Source: Rickettsiella endosymbiont of Dermanyssus gallinae
Lineage (GTDB): Bacteria > Pseudomonadota > Gammaproteobacteria > Diplorickettsiales > Diplorickettsiaceae
DNA: 64,000 nt
NCBI RefSeq assembly: GCF_019285595.1
Contig: NZ_CP079094.1
Location: 434,001 to 498,000, forward strand
Direction of reading: 5' to 3'
Shown: positions 19,018 to 28,805 of the stretch, one piece after another
Numbering within the stretch: the first letter of the stretch is position 1
How the letters are laid out: every line of letters begins with the position of its first letter
Position numbers and translations under genes: made by a program
Notes under the pieces: generated by a model
The model's database searches: none
Seen by the model: the letters and a program-made list of their open reading frames with translations, nothing else
What the model was told of the DNA's origin: nothing

Positions 19018-20400
19018 ATGAAGTCAACTGTAAAAAAACATATTATTTCCATTAGCTTTTGGCGATTAACATTCTATGTTTTGAAACGGTTGATCAATAT
19101 TATCAAGGTGATTGATAAATTGAAATTACAATCACTTTCGATTCCCTGTACACTTATTTTTTATGTGCTGCATTTGTTTAGGGCTATTCTCAGAATAGTT
19201 AATTATTTTTATAGCGTAAAAAATAAAAACTTAGGAGCCACTGCCCAACTACTGTTTGCCTTTTTTAAGGTTTTTATTTCAATAGCGATGTTGATGAGTG
19301 TGCTTTGTTTTAATTTACCGCTGATCAGCGTTCTATTATCAGCCTTTTTGGTCTATAGCTATCTGAAGGTTATTCGTAGTGTCATTATCTTTGGATTTAG
19401 TTGTTATTACTTAAATCGTTTTAGTGGTGATAGCCCAAGGCTAGAAAATCAGTGGTCAAAAAATCACTATAAAGAGAATCTTAAATACAATTCAAGCGTG
19501 CTGGCTTTCGGGGTAGTCTTCGCTATCCTGGCGACGCTTTTTGCAAGCGCTGTGCTGGCGGGTGGATGGTTGATGGCCGTGGGTGTATTGCTTTGTGTTG
19601 TTACGGTGCTGGATATCGGCATTTCTATTTACGGGTATTTTTTTTATACGGTGATACCTGAGCCCAAGCCGAGCACCCAAACACCCGTGAATTCATTAAT
19701 CGATGTTTCGCGCGATGACTATTATTATAGAAAATGTCGTTCAGCTAATCTGACAACCGATAATCAGGCCAATAAAATTTATCTTTTAAAAGAATGTTTC
19801 GTCAAAATTACGATTTTGAAAAACAAGCTTCAGTATCTTCAAGCACGAAAAACGCCTATTTTTTTGGATTTTTTTTCAGAAGAAAAAAAAATAAAGACAA
19901 AAATAGAGGGTTTAAAACGTTTAGCCGCGTCACAGTTGGGGGTTAATCTCAAAACAAATGTAACGCTTTTGTTTAAGGTAATACGTAGTTTAGAAGAGGA
20001 TGATAAAGCGTTAGATGAAAAGGGGGGGGGCGAGCATCGTCGCCTAATCGGAAAACATGAGCTAGCGTACTTGAAAAATAATATCAATGAATTATTAAAA
20101 TATACTTTTTCTGAGGCTGAATTTGAGAAAAAAAAGGGGGAGGTTCTGCCTGCTCTTTTACTTGATAATGGATCTGAAAATACGCTATGGGCGATATTAT
20201 TGGTTTGCAATGATAAAGAGGGGGTAGGTGGTAGAGGCTCTTCTTCAAAACTGTTTACTCAATCCTTTAAAGTAAAAATGTCAGATAGTGAAGACTTAGC
20301 GAGGGCTTTTATAGCCTCCAAAAAGATAGCATCGCTATCTAAATGCGAGATAGAATCTGAGTTTAATCATCTCAGCAGATCATTTTGTCCGTCAGGATAA
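19018..20400 (+). CDS. Unknown multi-pass membrane protein
   Basis: I do not recognise this 460-residue protein. The N-terminal half has several hydrophobic segments, for example LLFAFFKVFISIAMLMSVLC (about 78-97), LLSAFLVYSYLKVIRSVIIF (about 106-125) and two close ones at about 163-213. The C-terminal half is hydrophilic and Lys/Glu rich. The ATG follows the ankyrin stop codon directly, so the two are likely translated together. A poly-G run near 20021-20030 may be prone to slippage. It could be a host-directed membrane effector. Confidence 0.65.
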   Translation: MKSTVKKHIISISFWRLTFYVLKRLINIIKVIDKLKLQSLSIPCTLIFYVLHLFRAILRIVNYFYSVKNKNLGATAQLLFAFFKVFISIAMLMSVLCFNLPLISVLLSAFLVYSYLKVIRSVIIFGFSCYYLNRFSGDSPRLENQWSKNHYKENLKYNSSVLAFGVVFAILATLFASAVLAGGWLMAVGVLLCVVTVLDIGISIYGYFFYTVIPEPKPSTQTPVNSLIDVSRDDYYYRKCRSANLTTDNQANKIYLLKECFVKITILKNKLQYLQARKTPIFLDFFSEEKKIKTKIEGLKRLAASQLGVNLKTNVTLLFKVIRSLEEDDKALDEKGGGEHRRLIGKHELAYLKNNINELLKYTFSEAEFEKKKGEVLPALLLDNGSENTLWAILLVCNDKEGVGGRGSSSKLFTQSFKVKMSDSEDLARAFIASKKIASLSKCEIESEFNHLSRSFCPSG

Positions 20401-20526
20401 ATAAATATTCAGTGGTCACTGTCTGTGGGTATATCAAATGAAACAGGATGGCTCTATTGTCTAAATTACCGAGTAAAATCCGTTTGAATTAAGCTGAGGG
20501 TTGCGGTATACTTCTACCGCTATTAT

Positions 20527-20603
<77 letters not shown>

Positions 20604-20616
20604 ATTTTACGTTTTA

Positions 20617-20640
20617 AAGGCCCCGTTTCGGGGCTTTTTA
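20617..20640 (+). terminator. Intrinsic terminator after tRNA-fMet
   Basis: GCCCCG (20620-20625) pairs with CGGGGC (20629-20634) around a TTT loop, followed by TTTTTA. This is a textbook intrinsic terminator and isolates the tRNA from rimP. Confidence 0.92.
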
Positions 20641-20684
20641 TTTAGAGGTAGGGGCTTTTTTGAAAGGCTCCTTTATATGGAGCG

Positions 20685-21152
20685 ATGAGGAATAGTTCAG
20701 CAGCAATAAAAGCAATGATTTTGCCGACGGTTGAGTCCTTAGGTTATGAGTTATGGGGTTGTGTTTACGTAACGCAAGGTCAGCGAAGCATACTGCGTGT
20801 CTATATAGACAGTGAGCAGGGTATTAAGCTGGTCGATTGTGAGCGAGTAAGTCGCCAGATTAGTGCGTTATTCGACGTAGAAAATCCGATATTAACTCGA
20901 TATAACTTAGAGGTTTCTTCCCCTGGTTTAGATCGGCCTTTATTTACAGCGGATCAATTCCAGCGTTTTGTTGGGTGTAAGATCAGTGTTCAAACGCACA
21001 CAGCAATTGATAATCAACGAAAATTCAAAGGACTTTTAAAGTCTACGAACGAAGAGGGCATCGTACTGAGCCCATCAGAAGAAGGTGAAGACTTAACGTT
21101 AACCTGGGACAATATCATGCGTGCGAATGTGTTGCCTGAGACAATTAAATAA
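20685..21152 (+). CDS. rimP: Ribosome maturation factor RimP
   Basis: RimP, 155 residues, helps 30S subunit maturation. [16 protein letters not shown] near the N-terminus and [20 protein letters not shown] (about residues 72-91) are the family motif. GGAG lies five bases before the ATG. It is the first gene of the rimP-nusA-infB-rbfA-truB group, which is in its common order. Confidence 0.95.
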   Translation: MRNSSAAIKAMILPTVESLGYELWGCVYVTQGQRSILRVYIDSEQGIKLVDCERVSRQISALFDVENPILTRYNLEVSSPGLDRPLFTADQFQRFVGCKISVQTHTAIDNQRKFKGLLKSTNEEGIVLSPSEEGEDLTLTWDNIMRANVLPETIK

Positions 21153-21165
21153 GCGGAGGCAGGCT

Positions 21166-22677
21166 ATGAAAAAAGAAATTTTATTAGTGGCAGAGACGGT
21201 ATCAAACGAAAAAGATGTCGATAAAGAGCTTATTTTTAAAGCCATAGAAGCGGCTTTAGCAATGGCAACTAAAAAAAAGGCGGGTGAGGATATTGACGTC
21301 CGAGTCGCTATCGATCGCCGCACGGGTGACTATGAAACCTTTCGTCGCTGGACAGTTGTGCCAGACGAAGTTGAAAAAGCAATTGATGTTGTTTTTGAGC
21401 CCTTACAACAAATTATCTTAAGCGAAGCGAAGAAGCGTGACCCCAATCTCCAAGTGGGTGACGTGATTGAAGAGCCTATGGCTTCTGTAGAGTTTGGACG
21501 CATTGCAGCGCAAACAGCCAAGCAGGTCATTATTCAAAAAGTTAGAGAAGCGGAACGTGCTAAAATTGCCGAGGCCTATGCCGCACGAATTGGCGAACTG
21601 CTTTCCGGTATTGTGAAGCGCATTACACGCGAAGGCTTGATTATTGATTTAGGCAGTGGCGTAGAAGCGTTTGTTCCCCGAGAAGAAATGATTCCTCGTG
21701 AAGAAGTACGTTCAGAAGATCGTTTACGTGGCTATTTGTATGCCGTTAATCCGCAAATTCGTGGTCCACAATTATTAATGAGCCGCGCACGTCCGGAAAT
21801 GTTAATCGAATTATTTAAAATAGAAGTGCCTGAGATTGGTGAAGAACTCATTGAAATAAAGAGTGCTGCACGTGATCCAGGTTCACGCGCTAAGATTGCG
21901 GTAAAAACCAATGACGGACGCATTGATCCGATTGGTGCATGTGTAGGTATGCGGGGTGCGCGTGTACAAGCGGTATCCAGTGAATTAGCTGGCGAACGTA
22001 TTGATATCGTTTTATGGGATGATAACCCCGTTCAGCTCGCTATTAATGCTATGGCGCCTGCCGAAGTTGCATCTATTGTTGTGGATGAAGATACCCACAT
22101 CATGGATGTCGCCGTACAAGAAGATCAGTTATCACAAGCCATTGGTAGAAACGGACAAAATGTTCGTTTAGCCAGCGAATTAACCGGCTGGACGATTAAC
22201 GTGATTACGGTAGACGACGCCGCTAAAAAGGTTGTTAAAGAATCGGAAGGTTTACAAAACCTTTTTATGGAACAATTAGGCATTGATGAAGAGCTTGCAC
22301 AGGTACTGGCGCGCGAAGGTTTTACTAGCCTAGAAGAAATTGCTTATGTTTCGGAAAGCGAATTACTTGATATTGAAGAGTTTGATGAAGATTTAGTGGA
22401 AGCTTTGCAAGGTCGTGCAAAAGAAGTACTTGCTGCACGTCCTAGCCCGGATAAGAATGAGAAGAAAAATCCATTAGAAGTTAATCAAGATTTACTTGCG
22501 ATAGAGGGAATGACAGAAGAGCTTGCGGCTACTTTAGCAAAGCATGGTGTTTCGTCACGAGAAGCATTGGCTGAACTGTCTACGGATGATCTATTGGATA
22601 TTATCAAACTAGAGCGTAAACAAGCGGGTAAGTTTATTATGGCAGCGCGCGCGCCTTGGTTTGAAAAAGAGAAATAG
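21166..22677 (+). CDS. nusA: Transcription elongation factor NusA
   Basis: NusA, 503 residues, controls pausing, termination and antitermination. I place the start at the ATG at 21166, after GCGGAGGCAG, giving [20 protein letters not shown]. The domains in order are an N-terminal RNAP-binding part, S1 ([20 protein letters not shown]), two KH domains ([40 protein letters not shown]) and two acidic C-terminal repeats, as in gammaproteobacteria. It starts 13 bp after rimP. Confidence 0.97.
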   Translation: MKKEILLVAETVSNEKDVDKELIFKAIEAALAMATKKKAGEDIDVRVAIDRRTGDYETFRRWTVVPDEVEKAIDVVFEPLQQIILSEAKKRDPNLQVGDVIEEPMASVEFGRIAAQTAKQVIIQKVREAERAKIAEAYAARIGELLSGIVKRITREGLIIDLGSGVEAFVPREEMIPREEVRSEDRLRGYLYAVNPQIRGPQLLMSRARPEMLIELFKIEVPEIGEELIEIKSAARDPGSRAKIAVKTNDGRIDPIGACVGMRGARVQAVSSELAGERIDIVLWDDNPVQLAINAMAPAEVASIVVDEDTHIMDVAVQEDQLSQAIGRNGQNVRLASELTGWTINVITVDDAAKKVVKESEGLQNLFMEQLGIDEELAQVLAREGFTSLEEIAYVSESELLDIEEFDEDLVEALQGRAKEVLAARPSPDKNEKKNPLEVNQDLLAIEGMTEELAATLAKHGVSSREALAELSTDDLLDIIKLERKQAGKFIMAARAPWFEKEK

Positions 22678-22713
22678 ACAGATAACTTTTACCATTAATT
22701 TAGCTAGACTCAC

Positions 22714-22830
22714 AGCAATGGGATTTTTGGCAAGGCGCTGCGAAAACGAAGCCGCCGGAGTGTATAGATGATACATGAGGGTGGCGAGTTGAGCGGGAAC
22801 GCTGCCAAAAATTCAAGTGCGAAGGGTACA
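22714..22830 (+). repeat. Structured repeat copy 1, upstream of infB
   Basis: This block of about 117 bp lies in the nusA-infB gap and is closely similar to 25344-25459. TTTTTGGCA (22724-22732) pairs with the TGCCAAAAA near 22803, enclosing CAAGGCGCTGCGAAAACGAAG and a small hairpin around GTGTATAGATGATACATGAG. In copy 2 the long stem is partly kept by matched changes. It may be a dispersed structured RNA or DNA element in the leader of infB. Confidence 0.7.
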
Positions 22831-22879
22831 TCAATTTAGGTTCGCTAAGCTGTCATATATTGGCAGGAGAGGCATTTGC

Positions 22880-25324
22880 ATGACAGAGAGTATCAAAGAT
22901 AAAGTGACCAATAAGATTTCTTCTCATGAAAATGAAAAGGAAGATGCCGCTAATAATAATCCTAAAAAGCTTATTACCTTAACCCGTACGCGTAAAAGTA
23001 CGAGTCTACTTAAAGTCAAAGATACTTCAGGTAAGGCAAAAACCATTAAGGTTCAAGTCCGTAAGAAAAGGACTTATGTTAAAAGTAATGAAGGTTTAAT
23101 CGATGAAGAGACAAACCGCGCTAAAGAAGCAAAAGAAAAAGAATTAGCGGCAGAGCAAGAAAAAGTAGAACAAGAAAAAGTGGCGCAGGAAGCGGTAGAA
23201 CAAAGCCAGGCGCTTCCAGAAGCGACACCTCCTACCACCCAAGCTGAACCAACCGTTGTCAGCGAAACACCAAAAAAAGATCAACATCCGATTGAAGAAA
23301 AAAAATTAGCGCCTGCTGAAGCTGAAAAGAAAAAGCTGCCTGAAAAACCAAACGTTGTATTATCAGCGAATAAAGAAAAAGCAGAACGCGATAAAAAACA
23401 TAAAGCACGCAGCTTAAAAGAAAAAGAAATGACGAAATACCGACATAAAAATATTTATCAGTTAGCCGATGAAACCGATGAGGAGTTTCGGTATAGGAAA
23501 AAGGGAGGTCGAAACAAAAGAGCAGATCAATTCTTACAACAACAATTTGAAAGACCTACGGCCGCAATAAAACATGAAGTAGGCATTCCTGAAACGATCA
23601 CGGTTGGTGAGCTGGCAGGAAAGATGTCAGTTAAAGCGGCAGAAGTAATTAAATCCTTAATGAAAATGGGTGTGATAGCCACGATTAATCAGCCCATTGA
23701 CCAGGATACAGCGACTATTATCGTTGAAGAAATGGGACACGCAGCGAAGCTTATTAGTTCCAATGCTTTAGAAGAAGGTTTAGTACATACCACACAGCAA
23801 CAAATGGGTGAGTTATTGCCACGCCCACCCGTGGTTACCATTATGGGACACGTTGATCATGGGAAGACTTCTTTATTAGATTATATTCGACGTACTAAAG
23901 TCACTCAGGGAGAAGCGGGTGGTATTACACAGCATATCGGTGCTTATCACGTGAAAGTTCCCAAGGGTGTTATTACTTTCTTAGATACGCCCGGCCACTC
24001 TGCGTTTACCGCCATGCGTGCGCGTGGCGCACGAGTCACTGATATCGTCGTGTTAGTGGTCGCGGCCGATGATGGCGTGATGCCACAAACGGTGGAAGCT
24101 ATTCAACATGCAAAAGCTGCCAATGTACCTATTGTTGTTGCGATTAATAAAATTGATAAACCCGAAGCTGATTTAGATAGAATTAAGAATGAATTAGCAA
24201 AACATGAACTTATCCCTGAAGAATGGGGTGGTGATACGATGCTGGTTCCTGTTTCTGCAAAAACCGGGGAAGGGATTGATAATTTATTGGATTCACTGTT
24301 AGTTCAGGCCGAAGTGTTAGAACTTAAAGCACCACAAGAAGGACCAGGGCAAGGTATTGTTATTGAATCACGTTTAGATAAAGGAAAAGGTCCTGTTGTA
24401 ACCATCTTAGTTCGACGTGGAAAAGTATCGCAAGGTGATTTCTTAGTAGCGGGTAAGGCGTTTGGTCGGGTGCGTGCACTACTGAATGAACAAGGCAAAC
24501 CTGTGGAATCGGCTGGTCCTTCTATGCCCGTAGAAGTTTTAGGTTTGTCGAAGGCACCTGATGCAGGTGATGAAGTGCAGGTAGTTATCGATGAACGTAA
24601 AGCACGTGAAATTGCTTTATTCCGTGAAGGAAAATTACGTGAAACTAAATTAGCGCAACAACGTGCTATTAAGTCAGAAGATATTTTTAGCCATCTTGAT
24701 GAAGGCCAAGCGAAAGTACTGAATATTATTTTAAAAACGGATGTTCAAGGTTCTGCAGAGGCGATACAAGAAGCATTGAGTAAATTGTCTACTTCTGAAG
24801 TTAAAGTAAAGCTGGTTTATGTAGGCGTAGGTGCTATTACTGAATCGGATGTTAACCTTGCTTTAGCGTCTACAGCCTTGATCTTAGGGTTTAATGTCAG
24901 AGCAGATGCCACGGCTAAACGTATTGTAGAGAAAGAAGGCTTAATAATGCATTACCATGGCATTATTTACGACCTGATTGATCAAGTTAAAAATGTGATG
25001 AATGGTCTATTATCACCCGAGATAAAAGAAACAGTATTAGGAATGGCTGAAGTGAGGGAAGTTTTCCGTTCCGCTAAATTGGGTGTTATTGCAGGTTGTA
25101 TGGTGACAAGCGGACTAGTACGACGTAATGCACCGATTCGCGTGTTACGCGACAACGTCGTTATGCACGAAGGCGAACTGCATTCCTTACGTCGCTTTAA
25201 AGAAGATGCAACAGAAGTACGAAATGGTATGGAATGTGGTATAGGCATTAAGAATTTCACTGATATCCGTGTTGGAGACGTTATTGAAGTGTTTGAACGT
25301 ACTTCAATAGCAAGAAGCATCTAA
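22880..25324 (+). CDS. infB: Translation initiation factor IF-2
   Basis: IF-2, 814 residues, brings fMet-tRNA to the 30S P site. I choose the ATG at 22880 ([12 protein letters not shown]) because AGGAGAGG lies eight bases upstream; the frame is open further upstream through the repeat. A long Lys/Glu-rich linker with many heptad-like EKE runs covers about residues 75-190. The GTPase motifs are [12 protein letters not shown] (about 327-338), DTPGHSAF (about 374-381) and NKID (about 428-431). C-terminal domains end near [12 protein letters not shown]. Confidence 0.97.
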   Translation: MTESIKDKVTNKISSHENEKEDAANNNPKKLITLTRTRKSTSLLKVKDTSGKAKTIKVQVRKKRTYVKSNEGLIDEETNRAKEAKEKELAAEQEKVEQEKVAQEAVEQSQALPEATPPTTQAEPTVVSETPKKDQHPIEEKKLAPAEAEKKKLPEKPNVVLSANKEKAERDKKHKARSLKEKEMTKYRHKNIYQLADETDEEFRYRKKGGRNKRADQFLQQQFERPTAAIKHEVGIPETITVGELAGKMSVKAAEVIKSLMKMGVIATINQPIDQDTATIIVEEMGHAAKLISSNALEEGLVHTTQQQMGELLPRPPVVTIMGHVDHGKTSLLDYIRRTKVTQGEAGGITQHIGAYHVKVPKGVITFLDTPGHSAFTAMRARGARVTDIVVLVVAADDGVMPQTVEAIQHAKAANVPIVVAINKIDKPEADLDRIKNELAKHELIPEEWGGDTMLVPVSAKTGEGIDNLLDSLLVQAEVLELKAPQEGPGQGIVIESRLDKGKGPVVTILVRRGKVSQGDFLVAGKAFGRVRALLNEQGKPVESAGPSMPVEVLGLSKAPDAGDEVQVVIDERKAREIALFREGKLRETKLAQQRAIKSEDIFSHLDEGQAKVLNIILKTDVQGSAEAIQEALSKLSTSEVKVKLVYVGVGAITESDVNLALASTALILGFNVRADATAKRIVEKEGLIMHYHGIIYDLIDQVKNVMNGLLSPEIKETVLGMAEVREVFRSAKLGVIAGCMVTSGLVRRNAPIRVLRDNVVMHEGELHSLRRFKEDATEVRNGMECGIGIKNFTDIRVGDVIEVFERTSIARSI

Positions 25325-25343
25325 TGAAAGAATATATACTCAA

Positions 25344-25459
25344 AGCAATGGGGTTTTTAGCAAGGCGCTGCGAAAATGAAGCAACCGCAGTGTATGTAAC
25401 ATACATGAGGATTGCGAATTGAGCGGACAACGCAGTAAAAAATCCAAGTGCGAAGAGTA
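25344..25459 (+). repeat. Structured repeat copy 2, across the rbfA start
   Basis: The second copy shares AGCAATGGG, CAAGGCGCTGCGAAAA, TACATGAGG, GAGCGG and CCAAGTGCGAAG with copy 1. The hairpin TGTATGTAACATACA is clearer here than in copy 1. The repeat runs past the predicted TTG start of rbfA, so the first 14 or so codons of RbfA come from the repeat. Confidence 0.7.
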
Positions 25460-25847
25460 TAGTCGTACTGATCGGATTGCGGATTTAATTCATAAAGAAT
25501 TAACGGTTGTTTTTCAAAAACAAATAGCAGATCCTAGGTTGCGCTTTATTACCATTACTGCGGTTAAGGTGACAAAAGATTTAGCGTTTGCTGATATCTT
25601 ATTTACCCAGATTGATCCTGAACACTTGCAAGAGTCACACTATAAAGAAATAACCGTTAAATTACTTAAAAAAGCAGCACCGCGGTTGCGTTATGCCTTA
25701 GCACAGCGACTTAAGCTACGTGTTGCGCCTATGTTGCGATTTTTTTATGATAATTTAGATGTACAAAGTCAACGTTTACATGATTTAATCGACAAAGCTG
25801 TTACGAAAGATCAAGAAAAAAAAGATCAAATAAAACGTTCTGAATAA
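25419..25847 (+). CDS. rbfA: Ribosome-binding factor A
   Basis: RbfA, 142 residues, is a 30S assembly and cold-shock factor. The core begins at about YSRTDRIADLIHKELTV and contains IADPRLRFITITAVKVTKDL (about residues 36-55) and LRVAPMLRFFYDNLDVQSQR (about 98-117). The best start is a TTG at 25419; the earliest residues (SGQRSKKSKCEE) are encoded by the repeat at 25344-25459. No ATG is available between the repeat and the conserved core. Confidence 0.9.
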   Translation: MSGQRSKKSKCEEYSRTDRIADLIHKELTVVFQKQIADPRLRFITITAVKVTKDLAFADILFTQIDPEHLQESHYKEITVKLLKKAAPRLRYALAQRLKLRVAPMLRFFYDNLDVQSQRLHDLIDKAVTKDQEKKDQIKRSE

Positions 25848-25882
25848 TATACAGTCGACACTATTTTACAATAAAAATTGCT

Positions 25883-26800
25883 ATGCATTCCCATCCACTA
25901 AAACCAGTAAAACGCGCTATAAACGGTATTTTGTTGCTCGATAAACCTCAAGGAATTACTTCAAATCAAGCACTGCAAACGGTTAAACGTTTATTTGCAG
26001 CAAAAAAAGCAGGTCATACGGGCAGTTTAGATCCCTTAGCAACCGGATTGTTACCACTTTGTTTTGGTGAGGCTACTAAATTTTCACAATTTTTACTTGA
26101 AGCGGATAAATCCTATTGGGTTAGTGCACGCTTAGGTATTAAAACAAAGACCGGTGACGCAGAAGGGGGAGTCATTGAAGAGCGCGCTATACCTTCTTCT
26201 TGTTTTGATCAGCTAGAATCTGTTTTATCTACTTTTCGTGGTCCTATATTACAAATTCCACCGATGTTTTCTGCCTTAAAGTTTAAAGGAAAACCCTTAT
26301 ACGAACTTGCACGCCAAGGTATTACGGTCGAACGTTCTGCGCGCGAAGTAACGGTGCACGCATTAACATTATTAGGTACCACTGCCGATAGTATTGAATT
26401 AGAAATTAAGTGTACTAAAGGAACGTATATTCGGACTTTAATAGAGGATATTGGTGAAGCCTTAGGATGTGGGGCTTATGTACAAGGATTACGCCGCCTT
26501 AGTGTTGGAAACTATAATGAAACCGGCATGATCAGCTTGCAGCAACTGGAAGCGTTTACTCAAGAAGAACGTGATCGCTATTTATTGCCTTTAGATAGTT
26601 TGTTGCATACTTGGCCATGTATAAAACTTTCGCAGGCAGCGGTTTATTACCTTTATCGTGGCCAAGCTATTCTCCTGCCTAATATTTCTGAAAAAGGTTG
26701 GGTGCGTTTGGTTCATACCGTTAATGATCAGTTTATAGGCGTGGGTGAGGTGCTTGAGGATGGAAGGGTGGCGCCTCGCCGCTTAATAGAACAACGTTAG
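25883..26800 (+). CDS. truB: tRNA pseudouridine-55 synthase TruB
   Basis: TruB, 305 residues, makes pseudouridine 55 in the T loop of tRNAs. GILLLDKPQGITSNQALQTV (about residues 15-34) and AGHTGSLDPLATGLLPLCFG (about 44-63) hold the catalytic Asp. The C-terminal part TYIRTLIEDIGEALGCGAYV is also typical. It follows rbfA by 35 bp. The usual next genes rpsO and pnp are absent; a palindromic repeat and a small gene follow. Confidence 0.95.
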   Translation: MHSHPLKPVKRAINGILLLDKPQGITSNQALQTVKRLFAAKKAGHTGSLDPLATGLLPLCFGEATKFSQFLLEADKSYWVSARLGIKTKTGDAEGGVIEERAIPSSCFDQLESVLSTFRGPILQIPPMFSALKFKGKPLYELARQGITVERSAREVTVHALTLLGTTADSIELEIKCTKGTYIRTLIEDIGEALGCGAYVQGLRRLSVGNYNETGMISLQQLEAFTQEERDRYLLPLDSLLHTWPCIKLSQAAVYYLYRGQAILLPNISEKGWVRLVHTVNDQFIGVGEVLEDGRVAPRRLIEQR

Positions 26801-26802
26801 GC

Positions 26803-26882
26803 TGTCATCCTGCGGCTTGACCGCAGGATCTAAATAAACAAACGCTATTTCTTCTGGATCCTGACTTTCGTCAGGACGACGT
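26803..26882. repeat. Twin hairpin repeat after truB
   Basis: Two hairpins lie side by side: ATCCTGCGG (26807-26815) with CCGCAGGAT (26821-26829), and TCCTGAC (26859-26865) with GTCAGGA (26870-26876). This form (two G+C-rich hairpins with mirrored ends, TGTCATCC...) is a typical dispersed palindromic repeat and may also act as a terminator of the truB unit. The rest of the 26801-27062 gap is AT-rich, with nothing else seen. Confidence 0.6.
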
Positions 26883-27062
26883 TTAAAATCGGCTCGTTTA
26901 ATCCTTCGAGCTGATTTATAGCTTCCATTTTTAATCTCCAAGTACTTATTGTTCATTTATTGTACATATTTTGAACAATTCGGTGCGATTTTATGGTAAA
27001 TGCTGGGGTCTTTGCTAGGCTTAAAGAGAGAAGTATTTTTATGCTTTAATTAGGAGCTCATC

Positions 27063-27233
27063 ATGAACAAAGGTAAATTTCCTCACGATAAAAAACAGCA
27101 AAAACATCCTTTCCAAGGTGGTAACAAACCACAATGGCCAGGACAAAATCCTAACCAAAACCCTAGCCATAATCCAGGCCAAGGTCACGGCCCAAGCAAA
27201 CCACAATGGCCAGGACAAAAAGACAAACGCTAA
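27063..27233 (+). CDS. Small Pro/Gln/Asn-rich protein with repeats
   Basis: A 56-residue frame begins after TTAGGAGCTCATC, a strong ribosome-binding site. The protein is hydrophilic and low in complexity, with KPQWPGQ twice (near residues 23-29 and 47-53) and a Gln/Asn/Pro stretch between. It lacks any hydrophobic segment. A terminator at 27311-27336 and a 20-bp palindrome follow, which supports a real transcribed unit. Function unknown. Confidence 0.6.
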   Translation: MNKGKFPHDKKQQKHPFQGGNKPQWPGQNPNQNPSHNPGQGHGPSKPQWPGQKDKR

Positions 27234-27268
27234 AATAGTTTACTGGGTAAGTAGCTAATAGGAAGATT

Positions 27269-27288
27269 AATCGCTAACGTTAGCGATT
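27269..27288. repeat. Perfect 20-bp palindrome
   Basis: AATCGCTAACGTTAGCGATT reads the same on both strands. It sits 36 bp after the small gene at 27063 and 23 bp before the terminator at 27311. It could be an operator or part of the transcript end; no protein partner is visible. Confidence 0.55.
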
Positions 27289-27310
27289 GTTTAGTGCAGG
27301 AGCGGAAGTA

Positions 27311-27336
27311 GAGGGGTGTATTCACCCCTCTTTTTT
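27311..27336 (+). terminator. Intrinsic terminator of the small gene
   Basis: GAGGGGTG (27311-27318) pairs with CACCCCTC (27323-27330) over a TATT loop and is followed by six T. The U tract exists only on the plus strand, so it ends the unit starting at 27063. Confidence 0.85.
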
Positions 27337-27338
27337 AT

Positions 27339-27530
27339 TTATGAAAAATAACCCCTCTTTCCAGCATACGGCATATCAACTCTGTTGCTACGTTCAAAAT
27401 TTTTGGTTGCCTCTTGAAAAGGGGTTTTATAATGGACTGGTAGAGGTTCAGCAGAACCAGGCATCGACGTTTGCGCTGCGCATCCAGATAGTAATAAAGC
27501 AGTTAATAAACTGATTAAATTTTTTTTCAT
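27339..27530 (-). CDS. Small lipoprotein
   Basis: The 63-residue product starts MKKNLISLLTALLLSGCAAQ, a clear lipoprotein signal peptide with lipobox LSGC; the lipidated cysteine is residue 17. The mature part is about 47 residues and polar (TSMPGSAEPLPVHYKTPFQE). It is likely anchored in a membrane facing the periplasm. No homolog is recognised. It lies downstream of efp on the same strand with a 49-bp gap. Confidence 0.65.
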   Translation of the reverse strand: MKKNLISLLTALLLSGCAAQTSMPGSAEPLPVHYKTPFQEATKNFERSNRVDMPYAGKRGYFS

Positions 27531-27579
27531 GGTTATAGTAGATTATTATTATTAAAATAAAAACTTATTATAAGTTAAC

Positions 27580-28149
27580 TTATGATTTGATACGCGATAA
27601 ATATTCTCCAGTACGCGTATCAACTTTAATCAACTCACCAATTTGAATAAAGAGTGGAACACGTACCACCGCACCGGTTTCCAATGTAGCGGGTTTTCCA
27701 CCACCACCCGAGGTATCGCCTCGTACACCGGGATCCGTATCGACGATTTTTAAGGTGACAAAATTAGGTGGGGCTACTGTTAACGGAGCGCCATTAAATA
27801 AGGTAAGGGTGCAGGTATCTTGTTCTTTTAACCATTGTTTGGCAGAGGCGACAGCGGCTACATCGGCGGCATATTGCTCAAAAGTATCGGCAGCCATGAA
27901 GTGCCAAACCTGACCATCGTTATAAAGATATTGCACTTCAATATCATAGACATCCGCTGCAAGTAAACTATCGCCGGATTTTAGAGTACGCTCAATAACG
28001 CGATTGTTTTTAAGATTACGTATTTTTATACGGTTAAAGGCCTGGCCTTTTCCTGGTTTTACATAATCATTTTCCAGAATAGTGTAAGGTTCATTATCTA
28101 GCATGATTTTCATGCCATTTTTTAATTCGTTGGTGCTGTAATAGGCCAT
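27580..28149 (-). CDS. efp: Elongation factor P
   Basis: EF-P, 189 residues, relieves ribosome stalling at polyproline. The lysine modified by EpmA/EpmB is seen in [12 protein letters not shown] (Lys34 equivalent). The C-terminal OB domain has [20 protein letters not shown] (about residues 136-155) and [14 protein letters not shown]. Start and length agree with the family. The modifying enzymes are not in the window. Confidence 0.96.
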   Translation of the reverse strand: MAYYSTNELKNGMKIMLDNEPYTILENDYVKPGKGQAFNRIKIRNLKNNRVIERTLKSGDSLLAADVYDIEVQYLYNDGQVWHFMAADTFEQYAADVAAVASAKQWLKEQDTCTLTLFNGAPLTVAPPNFVTLKIVDTDPGVRGDTSGGGGKPATLETGAVVRVPLFIQIGELIKVDTRTGEYLSRIKS

Positions 28150-28203
28150 TATCTTTATTCCACTAATCCACTGAGATACTCGGTGAATATATTAATCTTA
28201 AGC

Positions 28204-28749
28204 TTAATCAATAAAAAGATGTTCGCGATAATATCGTAATTCTTCGATAGAATCCTTAACATCTTCCAAGGCTAAATGTTTCGACTTTTTCTTTAAGCCT
28301 TTCGTAATGGAAGGATACCAACGATAAGCTAGTTCTTTCAATGTGCTGACATCAAGATTTCGATAATGGAAATAGCTTTCTAATTTAGGCATGCAGCGCG
28401 CTAAAAAGCGACGGTCTTGGCAGATACTGTTGCCACACATGGGTGATTTATTCTTGAGCACATACTCTTCAATAAAGATTAAGGTTTGGTTCTCAGCATC
28501 CTCTTCTGATATTTTACTCTCCCTAACACGCGTGAGTAATCCTGAGCCTGCATGCTGTCGTTGATTCCAATCATCCATACCGACTAAGATATGCTCAGCT
28601 TGAGAGATGGCTAAGCTAGGGCCTTCCGCTATAATATTTAATTCTGAATCAGTAATAATAGTGGCGATTTCAATGATTTTATCTTTTGTTGTATCAAGCC
28701 CGGTCATTTCCAGGTCGATCCAAATTAGATTACTGAAGTTAGGTGTCAT
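28204..28749 (-). CDS. orn: Oligoribonuclease
   Basis: Orn, 181 residues, degrades 2-5 nt RNAs, including pGpG. It is a DEDDh exonuclease: [12 protein letters not shown] carries Asp12 and Glu14, [20 protein letters not shown] holds a middle Asp region, and [19 protein letters not shown] the last. The stop is 54 bp upstream of the efp start on the same strand. It diverges from plsY. Confidence 0.95.
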   Translation of the reverse strand: MTPNFSNLIWIDLEMTGLDTTKDKIIEIATIITDSELNIIAEGPSLAISQAEHILVGMDDWNQRQHAGSGLLTRVRESKISEEDAENQTLIFIEEYVLKNKSPMCGNSICQDRRFLARCMPKLESYFHYRNLDVSTLKELAYRWYPSITKGLKKKSKHLALEDVKDSIEELRYYREHLFID

Positions 28750-28805
28750 GTTGAGGGGAGTCCTAGTATTTTACTCGTAATTTTTTATTATATCCGAAAA
28801 AAACT

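Noticed and set aside
22817-22879. N-terminal extension of IF-2 from an upstream GTG
   Set aside because: It lies in the repeat and leader, while the ATG at 22880 has a strong ribosome-binding site.
27287-27514. Plus-strand frame opposite the lipoprotein
   Set aside because: The minus strand has a clear lipobox signal peptide; the plus frame begins across a terminator.
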